Origin: Symsagittifera roscoffensis
Taxonomy: Eukaryota; Xenacoelomorpha; Acoela; Convolutidae
NCBI RefSeq assembly: GCF_963678635.1
Contig: NC_087063.1
Coordinates: 81,331,574 to 81,395,573, forward strand
DNA length: 64,000 bases
Direction: 5' to 3'
Shown here piece after piece: positions 46,601 to 59,200 of the stretch. The position numbers and the translations under genes were made by a program. Numbering within the stretch: the stretch's first letter is position 1; each line of letters begins with the position of its first letter. The notes beneath the pieces were generated by a model. It was given only the letters and a program-made list of their open reading frames with translations, did not search any database and had not been told where the DNA came from.

Positions 46601-47795
46601 CTATTTGCATGCGCGTGAATTCCATCTTATTTTAAGGCTTCAAACGCTTTAGTAAGAATTGTTTGAAACTTTCAAGAAAGAAATGGCTGGAGAGAAAACA
46701 AAACCGAAGGATGATTCACACTAGCAACCAGTAGCTTTTAAACCTTGTGCAAACAATCTACTACATTCCAAAGTTTCAAACTGTGCAGTTTATTTTACCC
46801 TAGCAAAATATATCATTGCCAATAATTTGTTTCCTCGTAAAGCACAAAAATCCACAAAATTAGCTCAACATCAGTGTGTAAAGAAGGAATTCCTGCTTTT
46901 CATGAATATAGTTCTGAAGAGTTTCCGAACAAACTTGATAGGCATTCGTTCACTGATAAAGCAATTTCTTCAAAAAACTATAAAAAACTCTATGAAGGAC
47001 TCTCAATTGTTTTGGCTAAATAGTACTACCAAATACCATTTTTTGAAGAAAAAAAATCAATCGAACTATGTTTTTCAAGTTGCCAGATAATCCATTGTTT
47101 GTTCGCTGTTTACTAAAACATTTTTTTAGCTAAGCCAGATCAAAAAGAATTGCAATTGAATCTGTAAGAGGAACTTTTTCATTACAATTATTTAGAAATG
47201 ATAGTCAGTACCTTTATAATACTTCCTAATCAATGCCGGTTTCTAAATGACAAAAATAAATTAAAATAATGCCCCCAATAAGAGTCATTGCACTTTAAAA
47301 AAATTCAGTTACTCCAGGTACTTTTCATGAAAATTAAATTATTTATCAAAAATTTAATTTGAGAGAGCTGAGAATTATTTGGAATGGAAGGAGAATTATG
47401 TTCAGTAGACACGATATCTCATTTTTGCCATTATCTTAAAACAATGGACCCAAGAAATTTTAACGATATATTTTTTCAGCTTTTCCAATTGAAGAAATTC
47501 AAAGACTATTTCTATTCTAGCTCATTACAAGATTAAATTAAGCAGTTGCATTATGCAGAATGCACTAAAGACTTGAGATGTTTTCAATTTAGTTTGGAGC
47601 AAGTAACGGTCGTGACAGTCTGATGGAATGGTCAAATAGACAAATTGGTAAAAGTCTTTAAAAAATGTTTTAAAAACTTTTAGATTCCTACAATTTTTTA
47701 CGGAGTGTTTCATCATTTTTCCTCGTAATCTTCATGATGTTTTTCTTCAGATATAAATCTCCAGCAAAAGTAGGCAATGAATGCTAAATAGTCCA

Positions 47796-47906
47796 TAAAC
47801 CGAAAAATTTCTACAACCTATTTATATTTGTATGTTTTCATACATATATATACATATTTATATACATATTTACAATTATAAATAGGTTGTAGAAATTTCT
47901 CGATTT
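47796..47906. repeat. 111-bp palindrome with 31-base arms
   Basis: Arms 47796-47826 and 47876-47906 are inverted copies (TTTCTACAACCTATTTATA and its complement) with two mismatches, around an AT-rich ATACATATATA loop. It resembles a tiny MITE or hairpin locus. Confidence 0.8.
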
Positions 47907-48185
47907 ATCGATTATGTAGCATACCGGTTTGCAATAGCACGCCTAACCGATCAGCCGTGTGGGATGAAATATGCAATGAAAAAGTGATGAAATTGCCCTC
48001 AAACTTACAACGAACTTAATTACGAGATTTCAAGAAGTTTTTCTTGAAAGAGTTATTTTTTAATTAAATAAGACATAATCATCAATCCAGATGCATGGTG
48101 AACACAAATATTATTCGGGTCAATTTTTCTTTCACCTATTTCAGTGTTCCGTGATAAATTCATGTCAAGGCCATTTACAAGCAAA

Positions 48186-48300
48186 AAATTATACATAACG
48201 TGTTGAGTGAAAAATAGTTTTTTGAAAATCGAAATATATATATATATATATTTCGATTTTCAAAAAACTATTTTTTACTGAACACAATATGTATAATTTA
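48186..48300. repeat. ~115-bp palindrome with a 33-bp perfect stem
   Basis: Positions 48210-48275 form an uninterrupted self-complementary stem centred on an AT dinucleotide run; the outer parts (ATTATACATA... and its inverse) continue the symmetry imperfectly. Confidence 0.85.
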
Positions 48301-51300
48301 TTCAGCGAAACGTTCTCAATCGTTTAATTTTGAACTGAAAATCGCGAGCAGAAAAAAAAATTGAAAATATATTGAATTTCCAAATTAAATAAGAAACCCT
48401 CAATCAATTTCAGTCGATATCGTGGACAAAGTTAAATTTAAAACAAGATAATTTTGATGTCTTTTTTAAACGAAAAACTACTAATTAATCATAATAAATA
48501 CACACGGACATGAAAAATTGGAAGAATATTAGTCGCAACAAAAACTAGCTATGGTTTTATTAGTCTCCGCATCATAGCATGCTGTATTATGAAGGTTTTC
48601 TTATTAAATAGTCCCAATCGAAGGATCAATGGTCTCCGCACTCTGTTTCAATAAGGTTGCACCCGAGTAAGAAGCTGAACTAAAGGTTGCTCTGGAACTA
48701 AAGCTTAAACGTTTTCTTGAACATTTGAGTCAGGTGATTAATTTGTTGTAATATACAGTAGGCGTCCCGCTCTACATGAGGACGAATACAAACCTACTGA
48801 TTTTCTCGCAACGGTTTTTACTCAAACATTGAATCATACCCTAAAAAAATTTGGGAGTCTGTTCAAGTGAGGTTGGTTCGTTTATTTTTCGGGTCTTATA
48901 GTCTTTTCCAATACCTAGTAGATTTCGTTAGTGATACAACTCTCATAGAATTCTTTGCAAATCTAGAAAGTGAATCGATGTAATTCCGGAGGTAGTCGGT
49001 AGCATTATATGGCTTTTATTGGTCTACTCCTAGTATTGATTGTAAAAGAACGGAACGGCTTGCTTTGGATGATTTCGTGTGTATCTTTGGCAGATAATTT
49101 TTCTCTTGCTCGGGAATTGTTTAGCTGGCCAGTCATAAACAAAAAAAAATCCTTCCCGTATACCGACTGAGCTGTTCCAATGAAAAGAAGCAAATTAGAA
49201 ACAGTAAACTCTTAATGGGGTCTTGGAAGGATTGAAATGAATCCATTCGGGCGAAAGCAATCAGTTTTTTGCTGTTAAAAAAATTAATTTTAATTCTCAA
49301 TTATTAATGACTTACAACGCAAACTTATGTTAGCATAATTCATAGCGGTCATTAAAATAATCGTCATTATGGAAGAAAAACACTCGAAGCCTAAAAATTT
49401 TGAAATTATTCTCGATGAGCGGGGAATGCTCAAGGAAAACTGAACGGTTTTCCTTGATTTTGAAAGAAATAACTGCTCTTTTTTTCAAATTTAATGACTG
49501 AATTTTGATTGGATGTGGTTGAATGGGACTAGATTCGAGAAATTGGCTTATTAAATTTTTTGTAGAAAAAAATCATAATTCAATTTAATAAAATTGACTT
49601 TTCAAATTAGTTGTCTATTAATCAAAAAAATGTTACTACACAAGCGACGGGCGTTTTCGATTTGCAAAGTAACTATCAACGCCTCTTAAACTATTGCCCA
49701 TATAAAACCAGACGGCCCAGCTCAAAATACGATGCTCAATTTCTTGGTTGAAAGAAATAAATTTGAACAGGAGGATAAACTTTTTGTGAACACTCTGTCC
49801 TCAACTTCGAAAAAGGTTGAATTATGAGATGGTTGAAAAATGTGAGAATTTTTTGAATCATGTAGATATATTCAATGTTGCAGATGCATAGTAAAGACCG
49901 ACTAAAGCCATTTTATAAACTCATTTAGCGAACAAATGCTAAGCAAATCTGATCATAAAATAATCATTAAGTTCAAAGTCAAAAGAAATTATCTCTCTGT
50001 TGAAAAATTTTGTTGAAAAAAAGGATAATTTTATTGAGAATAATCCACTCTCAACTTCTAAACTGATTGAATTATGAGACGGTAGAAGATTTCTATTCGA
50101 TCCAAGTAAATTTTATCAATGTTGCAGATAGATGATAATAACAGATCAAAGCTATCATAAAAAAATCATTTAGACAAACTGAGATTAAAATATTTAGGTT
50201 TGAAGTCATTTGGATTTATCTCTGCGTTTGTAATAACAGCAACATAAAAAAGATATTTTCCAGAAAAGACTTATTGTCTTTGTTTTTTCACCAGAAGTTG
50301 AGCTTTTCCGTCACTTTTATGTCACATGTTTCGCACAAAAGAGGGTAATGGCCAAACCTACGACATAAAGAGTCTGTTATAGAAAAACTAGAACAAGTTT
50401 GTTTTCAAAACGCGTTTTTATGCTTCTTCACTTTGATTCTTTATCAATTGGAGCACATCTGCGCTATTGCATTTTGATTGTTTGTTTTTATTTTCTAAAA
50501 TCTCTCCTGAGCTCAAGCCAGTGGAAGCAGAAGTAGCATTGCAAGTACCATTTAGAATCTTCTAGATAACTGATGTTAAACTTAAAAAAAACCAGCAAAG
50601 GTTTTTGTTATTCTGGTAAATGGTAAAACTCTCGACTTACCTTAAAATTATGCTGAACAAATAGTCACATTTGTTTTCATAATAGGCGATAATTATTTTG
50701 CTCACAATGCCACACTTTAGCTTGAGGTGATGCATCAATTACGTTTTGAAGCTCCACCTTCTTCGATATCTGTTCCTCTCGAGAGACACTACCTAACAAT
50801 CTTTGCTGAATAAGAATTTGACGTTTTTTCTGTGGTTGAAAACGCAAAAAAGTGTTGATGGCTTCAGCACGCCAATTTTCTTCCAATCTCTTGTTTTTTC
50901 TAAAATTGACAAGCCGAGAAACAGACACCGCCCAAGGAGAGTGTTTTAAAAAATAAAACATTCCCGAGGTTTAACTTGGCACAAACTGAGAATTTACTTA
51001 CCTGCTTCCAAAAAATATGCTACGCTACCAATTTCGCCGGCAAGTTTTTGTTATGCATTATAATTTTTCTTTCTAACTTCATCATTAACTCTCTTTTGGG
51101 TCAAAAGTTAATTTGTTTGAAAAATGTAATCAGGTAAAATAAAAAAAGGAATCAAAAGCTTGGAATCAGAAGGAAAGATGTATCGAGTCTTTTTTGTTAA
51201 GGTAAGCCTAGCAAAATCTATCAAGTATAAGAGGTGGAACTTGCGTTCATTGCCAAATATTAGGATAGGGGTCCATCAAAACATTACGGACCTACTTCTA

Positions 51301-51324
51301 AAATTTTTGCTATAGGTGGCGCAC

Positions 51325-51357
51325 GCCCCCCCCCCCCTCCCCCCCCCCACTCCCACC
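51325..51357. repeat. Poly-C-rich run
   Basis: Two runs of about 10-13 C split by CT, then ACTCCCACC. The minus strand is a strong G-quadruplex candidate and a likely sequencing-error site. Confidence 0.85.
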
Positions 51358-52268
51358 AAACCCTTCTCTACTTAGGAAGGACCAACCTTAGAATCCGGGA
51401 CACAATACATTTATCTTTCTGTTTTCTGCGCGCTTGTTTGAAAAGCAAATTGTATGCAAAAACATGTTTCGACATCAGTACACCGCTTGGAAATTTCCCG
51501 ATTGGTGTCTAATATTTGGCGATTATAAGACCATAGCGTGATCGTAATCGACTAATTTGGATTTACATTGTTTATCTCAACAAATTTCAAAAACGATCGA
51601 AAATATTTTATTCAATTGAAGCGAGAGGTTTTTCTCACGACAATAAAATTCAGTGTATTTGGTTATAATTGATTAGACTGGATTGAAAGAACTGTTTTGT
51701 TCCTGGAACTGGTTCAAGTTTGCTTGACCAACGTTGTTTTTTTTTGGCTAGGATAACTTTTTCCGCCTGCAGTTTTGTCTTTTTTTTTCTCATTTTTGCT
51801 GATCCTTACATACTCCCTAATTCAATTTATGTTTAATAATGTCCATCAAATCATATGACTTCCTATGTTACGCAAATTTTGCAAAAACTAATCATTCGAA
51901 ATAAAAATCAGGCTTTGTGTGAAACTTCTTCGTAGAAAGATTTTTTTCGGAAATTCTTTGGAATAAAAAATAGTTTAATGCAATTTCATGGCAATAAAAT
52001 AGATTGTCATGATAATATATGGCAAAAACGAAATATTTTTTGAGATTGAATGAATTTTTTGCGAAACTAGAAATGAAGAAAACAAGCATTTCTTATATAA
52101 AAAAGGTATTTTATGCGACATTTTGTTAGGGTTCAATAATCGTTTTCTGTGTTTATATTCCAATCTGTTCAAAGCGAGCCAAAATTTTGTATATGTTATT
52201 GAAAATGAACACCAAAGCGCTTTCTAAAGTACAAGATGATGTATTCAGCATATAGTAACGGACTAATT

Positions 52269-53346
52269 GTTCCGATTTTTAGAAGAAGTGACGGAAAATT
52301 TCTGTTCGGATTTGTTTTGCACTTTAAGCGTGATAACAACTCTGAGTGATTTTTGTATACCACCAGAAAGGTATTGTTGTTCTGAGCTCAAATCTATAGT
52401 TTTTATTATGGTTGCTTAAAGATTGCCATTTCGATCAATTTTGCAGAATAAAACCGATATGAAACGTGCTATTAACTAACACTTGAGCAGATTTTAAATC
52501 CGTCTTAGAAAATTTTTTATGTAGGAACAAGGATAGCCAGTTACTCTGCACGTAGTACAAAATTTTCCGACCATGGTCTTTAGAAAACTAGTTTAGAAAG
52601 TTTTTTCCATTATAGTGTAGTTTTTCTGCTTGATGTGATCAAATGATCTGACTTAAAAGTACAATTTAAGCATATTGGACAAAAAAACTTGCTGAAGAAA
52701 CATGACTAGAAAAACTAAAAAGATTTAGAAAATTTTTTTTTCAAGATTTTTCGCAGAAATTTTTTGAATTTTTGAAGTTTTCGGTTATGAAGCTTAAAAA
52801 TAAATTTTGGTTATGAAGCTATGAAGTTTCAAAAACTCGTTTTATCTGCTTAAAATTAAGATTTAAGGTTTTTAAATAAGCATAATTCAGCTGTTGTAAT
52901 CCTGCTCGCTTGCTTTAATCGCTCGATTTAAGACAAAAAATCAAAAAATTCAAACCGGTTTTTCTCAACTTTGAGACAAAAAATTTTGGATATTTTTCAA
53001 CGTGGTTCGAATCACAACTGAAAGGGTTTTAATATGATATATCACTCAACCCAGTCCGATGGTTTGAATTGATTATTTGTGGTACCTGATTTTGCGTGGA
53101 AAACAAAAGAAAAACACTAAAACACACCCGAATACAAAATTCCTCCCCATTTTTCAAATGGTCGTAACAATGAGGCATATTATTAGATATATTTAGTATT
53201 TTGCAATTTGTGGAACATATCATGTTTTATCTAACGTAGTTTGTGAGTATTTTTTGAAACTTTCATCAATTTTTCAAAGAACCTTATTCGATAAGGCTAA
53301 AAAGACAGTCGAAAACATTCTGGGCTTTTCCCTGATGCGCGGAGTT
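52269..53346 (+). mobile_element. Decayed Helentron-like element, copy 6, carrying repeat R
   Basis: The 5' end TGTTCCGATTTTT and inner blocks AAAGGTATTGTTGTTCTGAGC and TTAAAGATTGCCATTT match the reference copy at 33320. The 3' end with AGTCGAAAACATTCTGGGC lies about 750 bp later than expected because repeat R (52849-53170) and other DNA lie between. Confidence 0.5.
52849..53170. repeat. Dispersed repeat R, copy 2
   Basis: Partner of 18847-19150, same strand; sharing TTTAATATGATATAT, CTCAACCCAGTCCGATG and TACCTGATTTTGCGTGGAAA. Confidence 0.75.
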
Positions 53347-53479
53347 TTGTTAGAAAACTTAAAATACATCAAATCAATTTGAAAGAACTTCTGAGCAGGT
53401 TTAAAAATAAACTTTTGTATTTTTCACTTGAAGTAAAATGCCCGTTTATTATCACAAATCTATCATAACGTCTTTCTTC

Positions 53480-53640
53480 AACCTCTCGTAAATTTGCAAA
53501 AAAAAATACTATAGGTAAAATATTTTTTAAAGTTTGAGCTCAGGGCATTTATAGATTTCAGATGACAACAAAAATCCCATCAAAAAAGAATAGTTAAAAA
53601 GTGGCGAAATTTATTTTAAGATTAGAAAAGCACGAGTACA
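53480..53640 (-). mobile_element. Fragment of a Helentron-like element
   Basis: On the minus strand, the order of a Cl-like GTGCTTTTCT end, a TTCGCCACTTTTTAACTA block and a TGAGCTCAAACTTT block fits the first third of the reference copy. It is strongly diverged. Confidence 0.35.
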
Positions 53641-53950
53641 ATTTATTCGTCACCCTGAACAAAAATTAGTAATAAATTATTACGACCTTGAAATGTATGC
53701 AAAAATTTTTATTAGGATTTTTCAAAAATTGTACAAATGTTGCATTTGCAAAAATTTGCTTTAGACCACGACTCGTTTTGGGTTCACTCTTTCACTAGTT
53801 TTTCGGTATGCGTTCTTGATGAAACAAAAACTGGTTCAATAAACGATTGAACTTCAAACCTTAATTGAGAAACGATTGTTCCGACCACTAAGTTGTTCTA
53901 AACTGGCCTCCTCATTTTTCTAGCCATCAACTTTTTCCTTCAGGTTTCTA

Positions 53951-54979
53951 GGTTGACACAAAATGCTTGTCATACGTTTTTCATTTATGAAAAAAATGCT
54001 TATCATACTCTTTCAAACATTTTCATAGAGTAAAAATAACTGTATGAAAATAGCAAAATGAGAAATTTTTCCATTATATGAAATTTCCAAATTGCATAAA
54101 AATAGCATGAGAAGCTATTTTTCCATACTATGAAATTGTATGACAAGCAATTTTTCCATACTATGAAATTGTATGACAAGCATTTTTTCCATAAATGAAA
54201 ATACGAAAAATTTTTGTTTTGAAACTTTGTGTTTCATCCGAAATGTAACTTTTGTATATGGCTAGAATAATTTTGGTTTGAAAAGGCCTGTTTTTTTACA
54301 AATTTATTTTTATCTTAGCAATTGAAACAAAAAAATAAAAACCGTGTTTACAAAAAAATACATTTTTTTTATTTTGAATTTTTTGGGTGAAAAACTCATC
54401 TTGGATTATGTTATAAACACAAACAGTCGAGTTTTGCATGCACCATTTTTTTAATAAAATTTAAATTTGAGCGCAAAAGCAAGTTTTCAACCAAAAAAAG
54501 GATTAAATTTTTTTTTACCTCAAATTTGTGTTTTTGGTCATGAAAAAAAGCATATCATACAATTTTCATTTATGAGAACTATATGATAAGCATTTTTTCC
54601 GACCAAAAGTAAAATTTTGTTTTTGATTGTCAAAATGCCCTCTACCTTAGATATGATTATTTAAATCTTTTTAAAGTTACCCGGACACACTTTTTGGTTA
54701 TTTTTGAAATTTTTAGTTTTCTATGACACAATGATTATCTTATAATTTTCATTCATGAAAATTTTATGATAAGCAATTTTTTTATCGAAAATTTTAAATC
54801 CTTTTTTTAATGACCAGAAAGCTTCAAAAGAGGCAAATAGACCAAAAAATGTTCATTAACAATTTTTAAAACACTTTTCAAATTTAGCATGAATTTTGTA
54901 TGATAAACAATTTTTTCCATAGACTTCATATATGAAAATGTATGATAAGCATTTTTCTTCTATGGACGTCAAACCGGGG
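53951..54979. mobile_element. Fold-back element 1 with internal short inverted repeats
   Basis: Left end GGTTGACACAAAATGCTTGT, right end in reverse CCCCGGTTTGACGTCC followed by ATGCTTATCATAC. Inside, ATGCTTRTCATAC and its complement GTATGATAAGCAT recur many times next to TTTTCATTTATG. Arms built of short tandem repeats are typical of fold-back (FB-like) elements. No transposase. Confidence 0.65.
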
Positions 54980-55071
54980 TTGAAATCAATTTACTTTAGA
55001 TCATTAAATTTTTACTTATTGATTTAAATGTTCGAACGTTCAAAATTCCATGTTAAGATGTTTTCTCAAAG

Positions 55072-55857
55072 CCCGGGTTGACCTCCATAAACCGAAAATG
55101 CTTATCTTACATTTCCCCACACCGAAAATCTTATCATACAATTGCCTACATCAAATGTATGGAAAAATACTAATCATACAATTTTAATACAATTTTTTAA
55201 AAAATTTCCAAGTAAAATTGAAATTGCCCCAAAAATTTTTTCGTTTTTTTTTCAACCTCAAATCGAATTTTGTACTCAAACAAACATTTTCCAAAAAAAA
55301 ACTTTGCATACAAAATTTAATTTTTTGTCTGCATAACGTAGTCGACGATGCACAAAAATTAGAGTTTTTTCCGTTTCTCTGGATTAATTTTTTTAAACAG
55401 GCTAAAATTTCCTGTTTTTTTTTGTATGGCATGTTTATATATGCCTTGATCAATGTCTGATAAGTTGAAAACTCAATTTTTAAAAAAATCATCTTTGAAA
55501 AATTTTGCCAAAATTTAAAAGTTTGATGTTTTCACTATATGATTTGTGCAGAGTTACAATTCAGATCGCTTGCAATGAATTGTCAATGACAGACGATCAA
55601 CCTTTTGGTAACTCTAGTGTTGAGTACACCATGGGTTTAGTCACTTGTATCCCAAAAATTTTGAGAAATGGAATTTAGAAACAATCAATTCTTTGGTTTA
55701 TGAAAAAATGCTTGTCCGACAATTTTCATTCATGAAAAAATGCTTGTCCTAGACTTTTTTAAACAATTTTCTTAGTCTATGAAACTGTAGGAAATTGTAG
55801 GACAAGCATTTTTTCAGATATGGAAATTGTAGGATAAGCATTTTTGGTCAACCCGGG
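55072..55857. mobile_element. Fold-back element 2
   Basis: Perfect 12-bp terminal inverted repeat CCCGGGTTGACC, with ATGCTTATC-type repeats inside both ends. The middle (55180-55650) is unrelated AT-rich sequence with no convincing ORF. It lies only 93 bp from element 1, so the two may be parts of one larger insertion. Confidence 0.7.
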
Positions 55858-55931
55858 AGGCTTTCCAGCTAAGAAAACATCTCTCGTCCCCTAAATGCGC
55901 CGGTGTGTAAACTTGTTTTGAAATAGAGAAG

Positions 55932-55978
55932 CCCCAAAGGGTTTCAGCGCTGGTTTCTCAGGGTTTCAGCGCTGGTTA
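55932..55978. repeat. Tandem GGGTTTCAGCGCTGGTT repeat
   Basis: GGGTTTCAGCGCTGGTTTCTC is followed at once by GGGTTTCAGCGCTGGTTAAA; a third copy, GGGTTTCAGCGCTGGTTTAAA, lies at about 57917-57937 in the gene 3 exon 5-6 intron. Confidence 0.75.
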
Positions 55979-56006
55979 AAACAAATTCTTCCAAGACAAA
56001 CTGCCA

Positions 56007-56079
56007 TAATAGCCTGTAGTTCCTTCACCACTTGTTGCAGAGTGACCGAAACAAAATGAATTAAGACCCTTCCTTCCTG
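56007..56079 (-). other. Conserved 3' UTR block of lectin gene 3
   Basis: Matches 20889-20950 past the stop of gene 2 (both carry CCTTCAC, AAAATGAAT and AAGACCCTTC on the plus strand). Gene 1 shows no counterpart. Confidence 0.5.
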
Positions 56080-56193
56080 CATCTTTATCTTTCCGATACC
56101 CCCTCTCGGCAAGCTCATTATTGATAATTGTTTTATGATCATTTGAAAAGTTCACTATTGTTTGGAGAAAATCATCCATCTGGCATCTTTTTT

Positions 56194-56240
56194 TCATTGA
56201 GGACATGAAGGCGACTGTATTGCGTTGTCGTTGAGAATTT
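56194..56240 (-). CDS. Lectin gene 3 exon 7: last exon
   Basis: Encodes ILNDNAIQSPSCPQ then TGA. The longer minus-strand frame that reads through this region in another frame (55976-56206) is 3' UTR. Confidence 0.85.
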
Positions 56241-59200
56241 CTGAAACACGCAAGTTTTCTTCAAAAAATTAAAACTCTTGAACAAAACGAGATAAATCAA
56301 GCATTAGCGACAAGAAAAAAGCACATATCATCAATTGACATGACTATAGAACAGAAGATGAAATACCTCACTACAAAAAAAAAAAAAAATTAAATGTGAT
56401 TTGAAACATCAGTGCGTAACCCTGACTGTTACGACTGCCCCTCGAAGTTGAAGAAAATTTTTTGCTTAAAAAATTTATAAATCAAGTTTTAGGAATTAGA
56501 AAGTGAAGGTCTTTTTTCATTTCGTATTTGCTTATATCCCCTGCTTTTAAAAAAATAAATGGATGAAATAAGCGTATCGCATCGTTTAAATATACCAAAT
56601 TGTTGACCGACTTTAAATTAGAATGAAGTAATTTACTGATTAGCTGATTAGAATTTAACATGTACCTGAAATTTGCAATTCTCAAATCCTAGAATTTACA
56701 AGAAGTCACAGCTAAAATCTGTTTAAATTTAAATTTAGTAGTTTTCAAAACAACTTAACTTTATAAAGAAAAAATTCCCCTGTAGATATTATGGGAAAAA
56801 ACGTTCCTTAGTTCTATATTTTCAAAATTGGCGTCGATTATTTTAATCTAGATGAAATAACAACATTTTTGTCAACTGTTCGTCTTACTCATGTATTTAT
56901 CGGCAAAATCTTGTGCGCCAGGATAACCCATCTTCAGTCGCTTTTCTTTCATCATTAGCAACTGGTAGTAATTCTGAGTCGCCCAGTCCAGCTGACAGGT
57001 CCCGTCTTCCGGCAATTTCACCCCATACATCAAAGCAGAGTTCCACGCTTCCGTGTTTAGCATATAAACATCGCGCTCTATACAAAAAGTGCTAATTGCA
57101 ATTTCATAATGCGCATTCAAAATCAAAAAATCTTGCGTTTGTTTTAAAATAGCCTCGGCTCAGCTTTTCATGTGTTTCCTAGATGCTAAAGTATTGAGTA
57201 GTTACGTAGCGTTGAAAACGTCCAGGCGAGCATAACGTAATATTTACCCTTCACCCAAAAAAAATTACAAAAATTTACATTAAAAAAAAACTCTTGCAGC
57301 AAAATTACTAAATTGTTATGTTCTAACTAAAATACGCCCTTTAAAGTTTTTTGTATTAATCTCTCTCACTTTTGAGAGGCAGAAGCAACAGAATTTTGCT
57401 TTTTTGCAAGCAATTAGTTCTTTCTAAGACGTAAAAGACGCAAAAAACATCATTGTAGTTCATTAAGTTTGACAAAAGTTGGGCTATTTTGTCGAGCTCA
57501 AGAATTCTGGGCGTGGGGTTGCTTCTAACGTTAGCTTTAATTTTATTTAGTTTTTGCACGTGCAATGGCTCGTTTTATAAAAAAAAACAATATTTTATCA
57601 AATTTTACTTTTTTCACATTTTTGATGTGGTTTCTGCCGTAATTTTCAATCCAGTTTGAACTTTGTCGATGTTTGGCCAGGTAAATTTAAACCACTTACA
57701 TCATTTCTGTTTTCTAAACTTTTTACATCATAACACAAACAAAATGCGAAAAGAGTAATAACCAAATTCTGGCATTTTGGACATGTCTTCCGATGCCGAA
57801 TGAATACGGGTTGCCAAAAATTTAACCAGACAAAATTAGTTAAAACAAGCCAATGAACTTTTTCAGAAAAAACTCGTGCTCACAAATTTTTAACTTTTAG
57901 ACAGACTTTGTGTCTCAGGGTTTCAGCGCTGGTTTAAAATTATACGGGCGACCGAAAAAATATTGAATTGTAAAAAAAATTATCTATTTTGGTTGACTTC
58001 AGAAAAAAAAGATGAAGCTAAAAATCACTCAGAATTCAAGCGCAATTAGTAAAAGCGGATTTCATTAGAGCGCGACATAAAGTTTCACCAAAACTGATAA
58101 TTTTTTCTTTTTAGTCAATCAAATTAAAACAAAACTGCCAATTTGAAAAATAACTGCTTAAAAATTATATGCAAACGAGCCTTTTATGAAACCCAGAAAA
58201 GTTAAGAAAAACAACGAAAAATTTTGAAAACTATTTTTGAACAAAAAATAGCATTTTTTAAAATGAAAAACAACGTTTTATGGCTCTCCAAGGAAAATAA
58301 TTTCCACTTCCAAACAACTTTGCTGCAAATTAATTAGAATAAACCTCAAATAAATTTTATTTGGCCACTTAAGAGGCTCATTCTGATATAGTTTTTTCGG
58401 CAAATGAACCGGCAATTTTGATTGACTGAAACCCAAAAATTATCCTTTTTAGGGTAAGACTTTGGACTCAATTCAGCAAATAAAAATTCTCCATAATGAT
58501 TTTGCTAACACTCTAAGCATATTTCGTCTAAACTCTACTAAACTTGAAAAAAATCACAATTTTGTTATATATTTCTTTTCAATTTCCAAATAAGCTTATC
58601 AATTCATAAGTTTTTCTGCTTTGTCCTGATAACTTAGGTCTGCCGTGTACCTAAAAATCCAGGTTTGCATGCAAATTGTGATATGAATCAGTAGATTGAT
58701 TTTCTTCAGTTTATGATGTCCATTTGATTTTTTTGCTACCTATAACTTCTGTAAGAAATTAGAGAACAGTTTAATTTGCCTAAAATGCGTGGAATTTAAA
58801 CCGGTAGAGAGATATTTTTTTTAAAAATAATAATAAAATTTCAAAAACACAAAATAAATTTGCCAAGGAGCTGACATACGCTAACAAAATTGTTCTCGTG
58901 CCAATTGCGAACTGATTTTTCTTATTCGTCAGATGTTATTTATTCGGAAAACGGTGTTCGTCACACGACAGGAATCCTCCTCTAGGCTATCTGCGCTATT
59001 TTTTTAAGCTTTTTTAGGATTTTTTTGAAGAAAAAAAACGGTGAGATCATGTCGAGATAGATTAGTGAAGCGTTTTTATCTTTGATCTAAAGTCAACTTA
59101 ATCGGTCAAAAAAGATGTTAGATTTGTTGTGATTGATAAAAATTTTGAAACGGTTTCGATTCACTGGATGGAGTAAAGTTTTGGTTCTTGACTTCAAAAT

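Larger units (their letters stand above)
42430..47100 (+). pseudogene. Broad tract of decayed plus-strand coding sequence, family unknown
   Basis: Many short plus-strand frames read like protein in series: 42433-42590, an alternative frame 42625-42830 with Trp-rich segments, 43097-43471 (124 codons), 44060-44180, 44248-44460, 45188-45580 (130 codons, a lysine-rich start then a globular-looking part), 46386-46652 and 46827-47090. Stops and frame shifts separate them, and no recognised catalytic motif (DDE, polymerase, protease) could be read. The best explanation is a decayed mobile element or pseudogene; unannotated introns or chance in AT-rich DNA remain possible for some pieces. Confidence 0.3.
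47100..53900. other. Gene-poor stretch
   Basis: No supported gene. It holds two strong palindromes (47796-47906, 48186-48300), a poly-C run (51325-51357) and a decayed Helentron-like copy carrying repeat R (52269-53346). Confidence 0.5.

Noticed and set aside
53000-53015. GGTTCGAATC resembling a tRNA B box
   Set aside because: No acceptor stem or A box fits, and the sister copy of repeat R lacks the motif.
55976-56206. Minus-strand 76-codon ORF overlapping the end of lectin gene 3
   Set aside because: The lectin frame ends at 56194 in another frame with SPSCPQ-stop in all three genes; this frame is 3' UTR.
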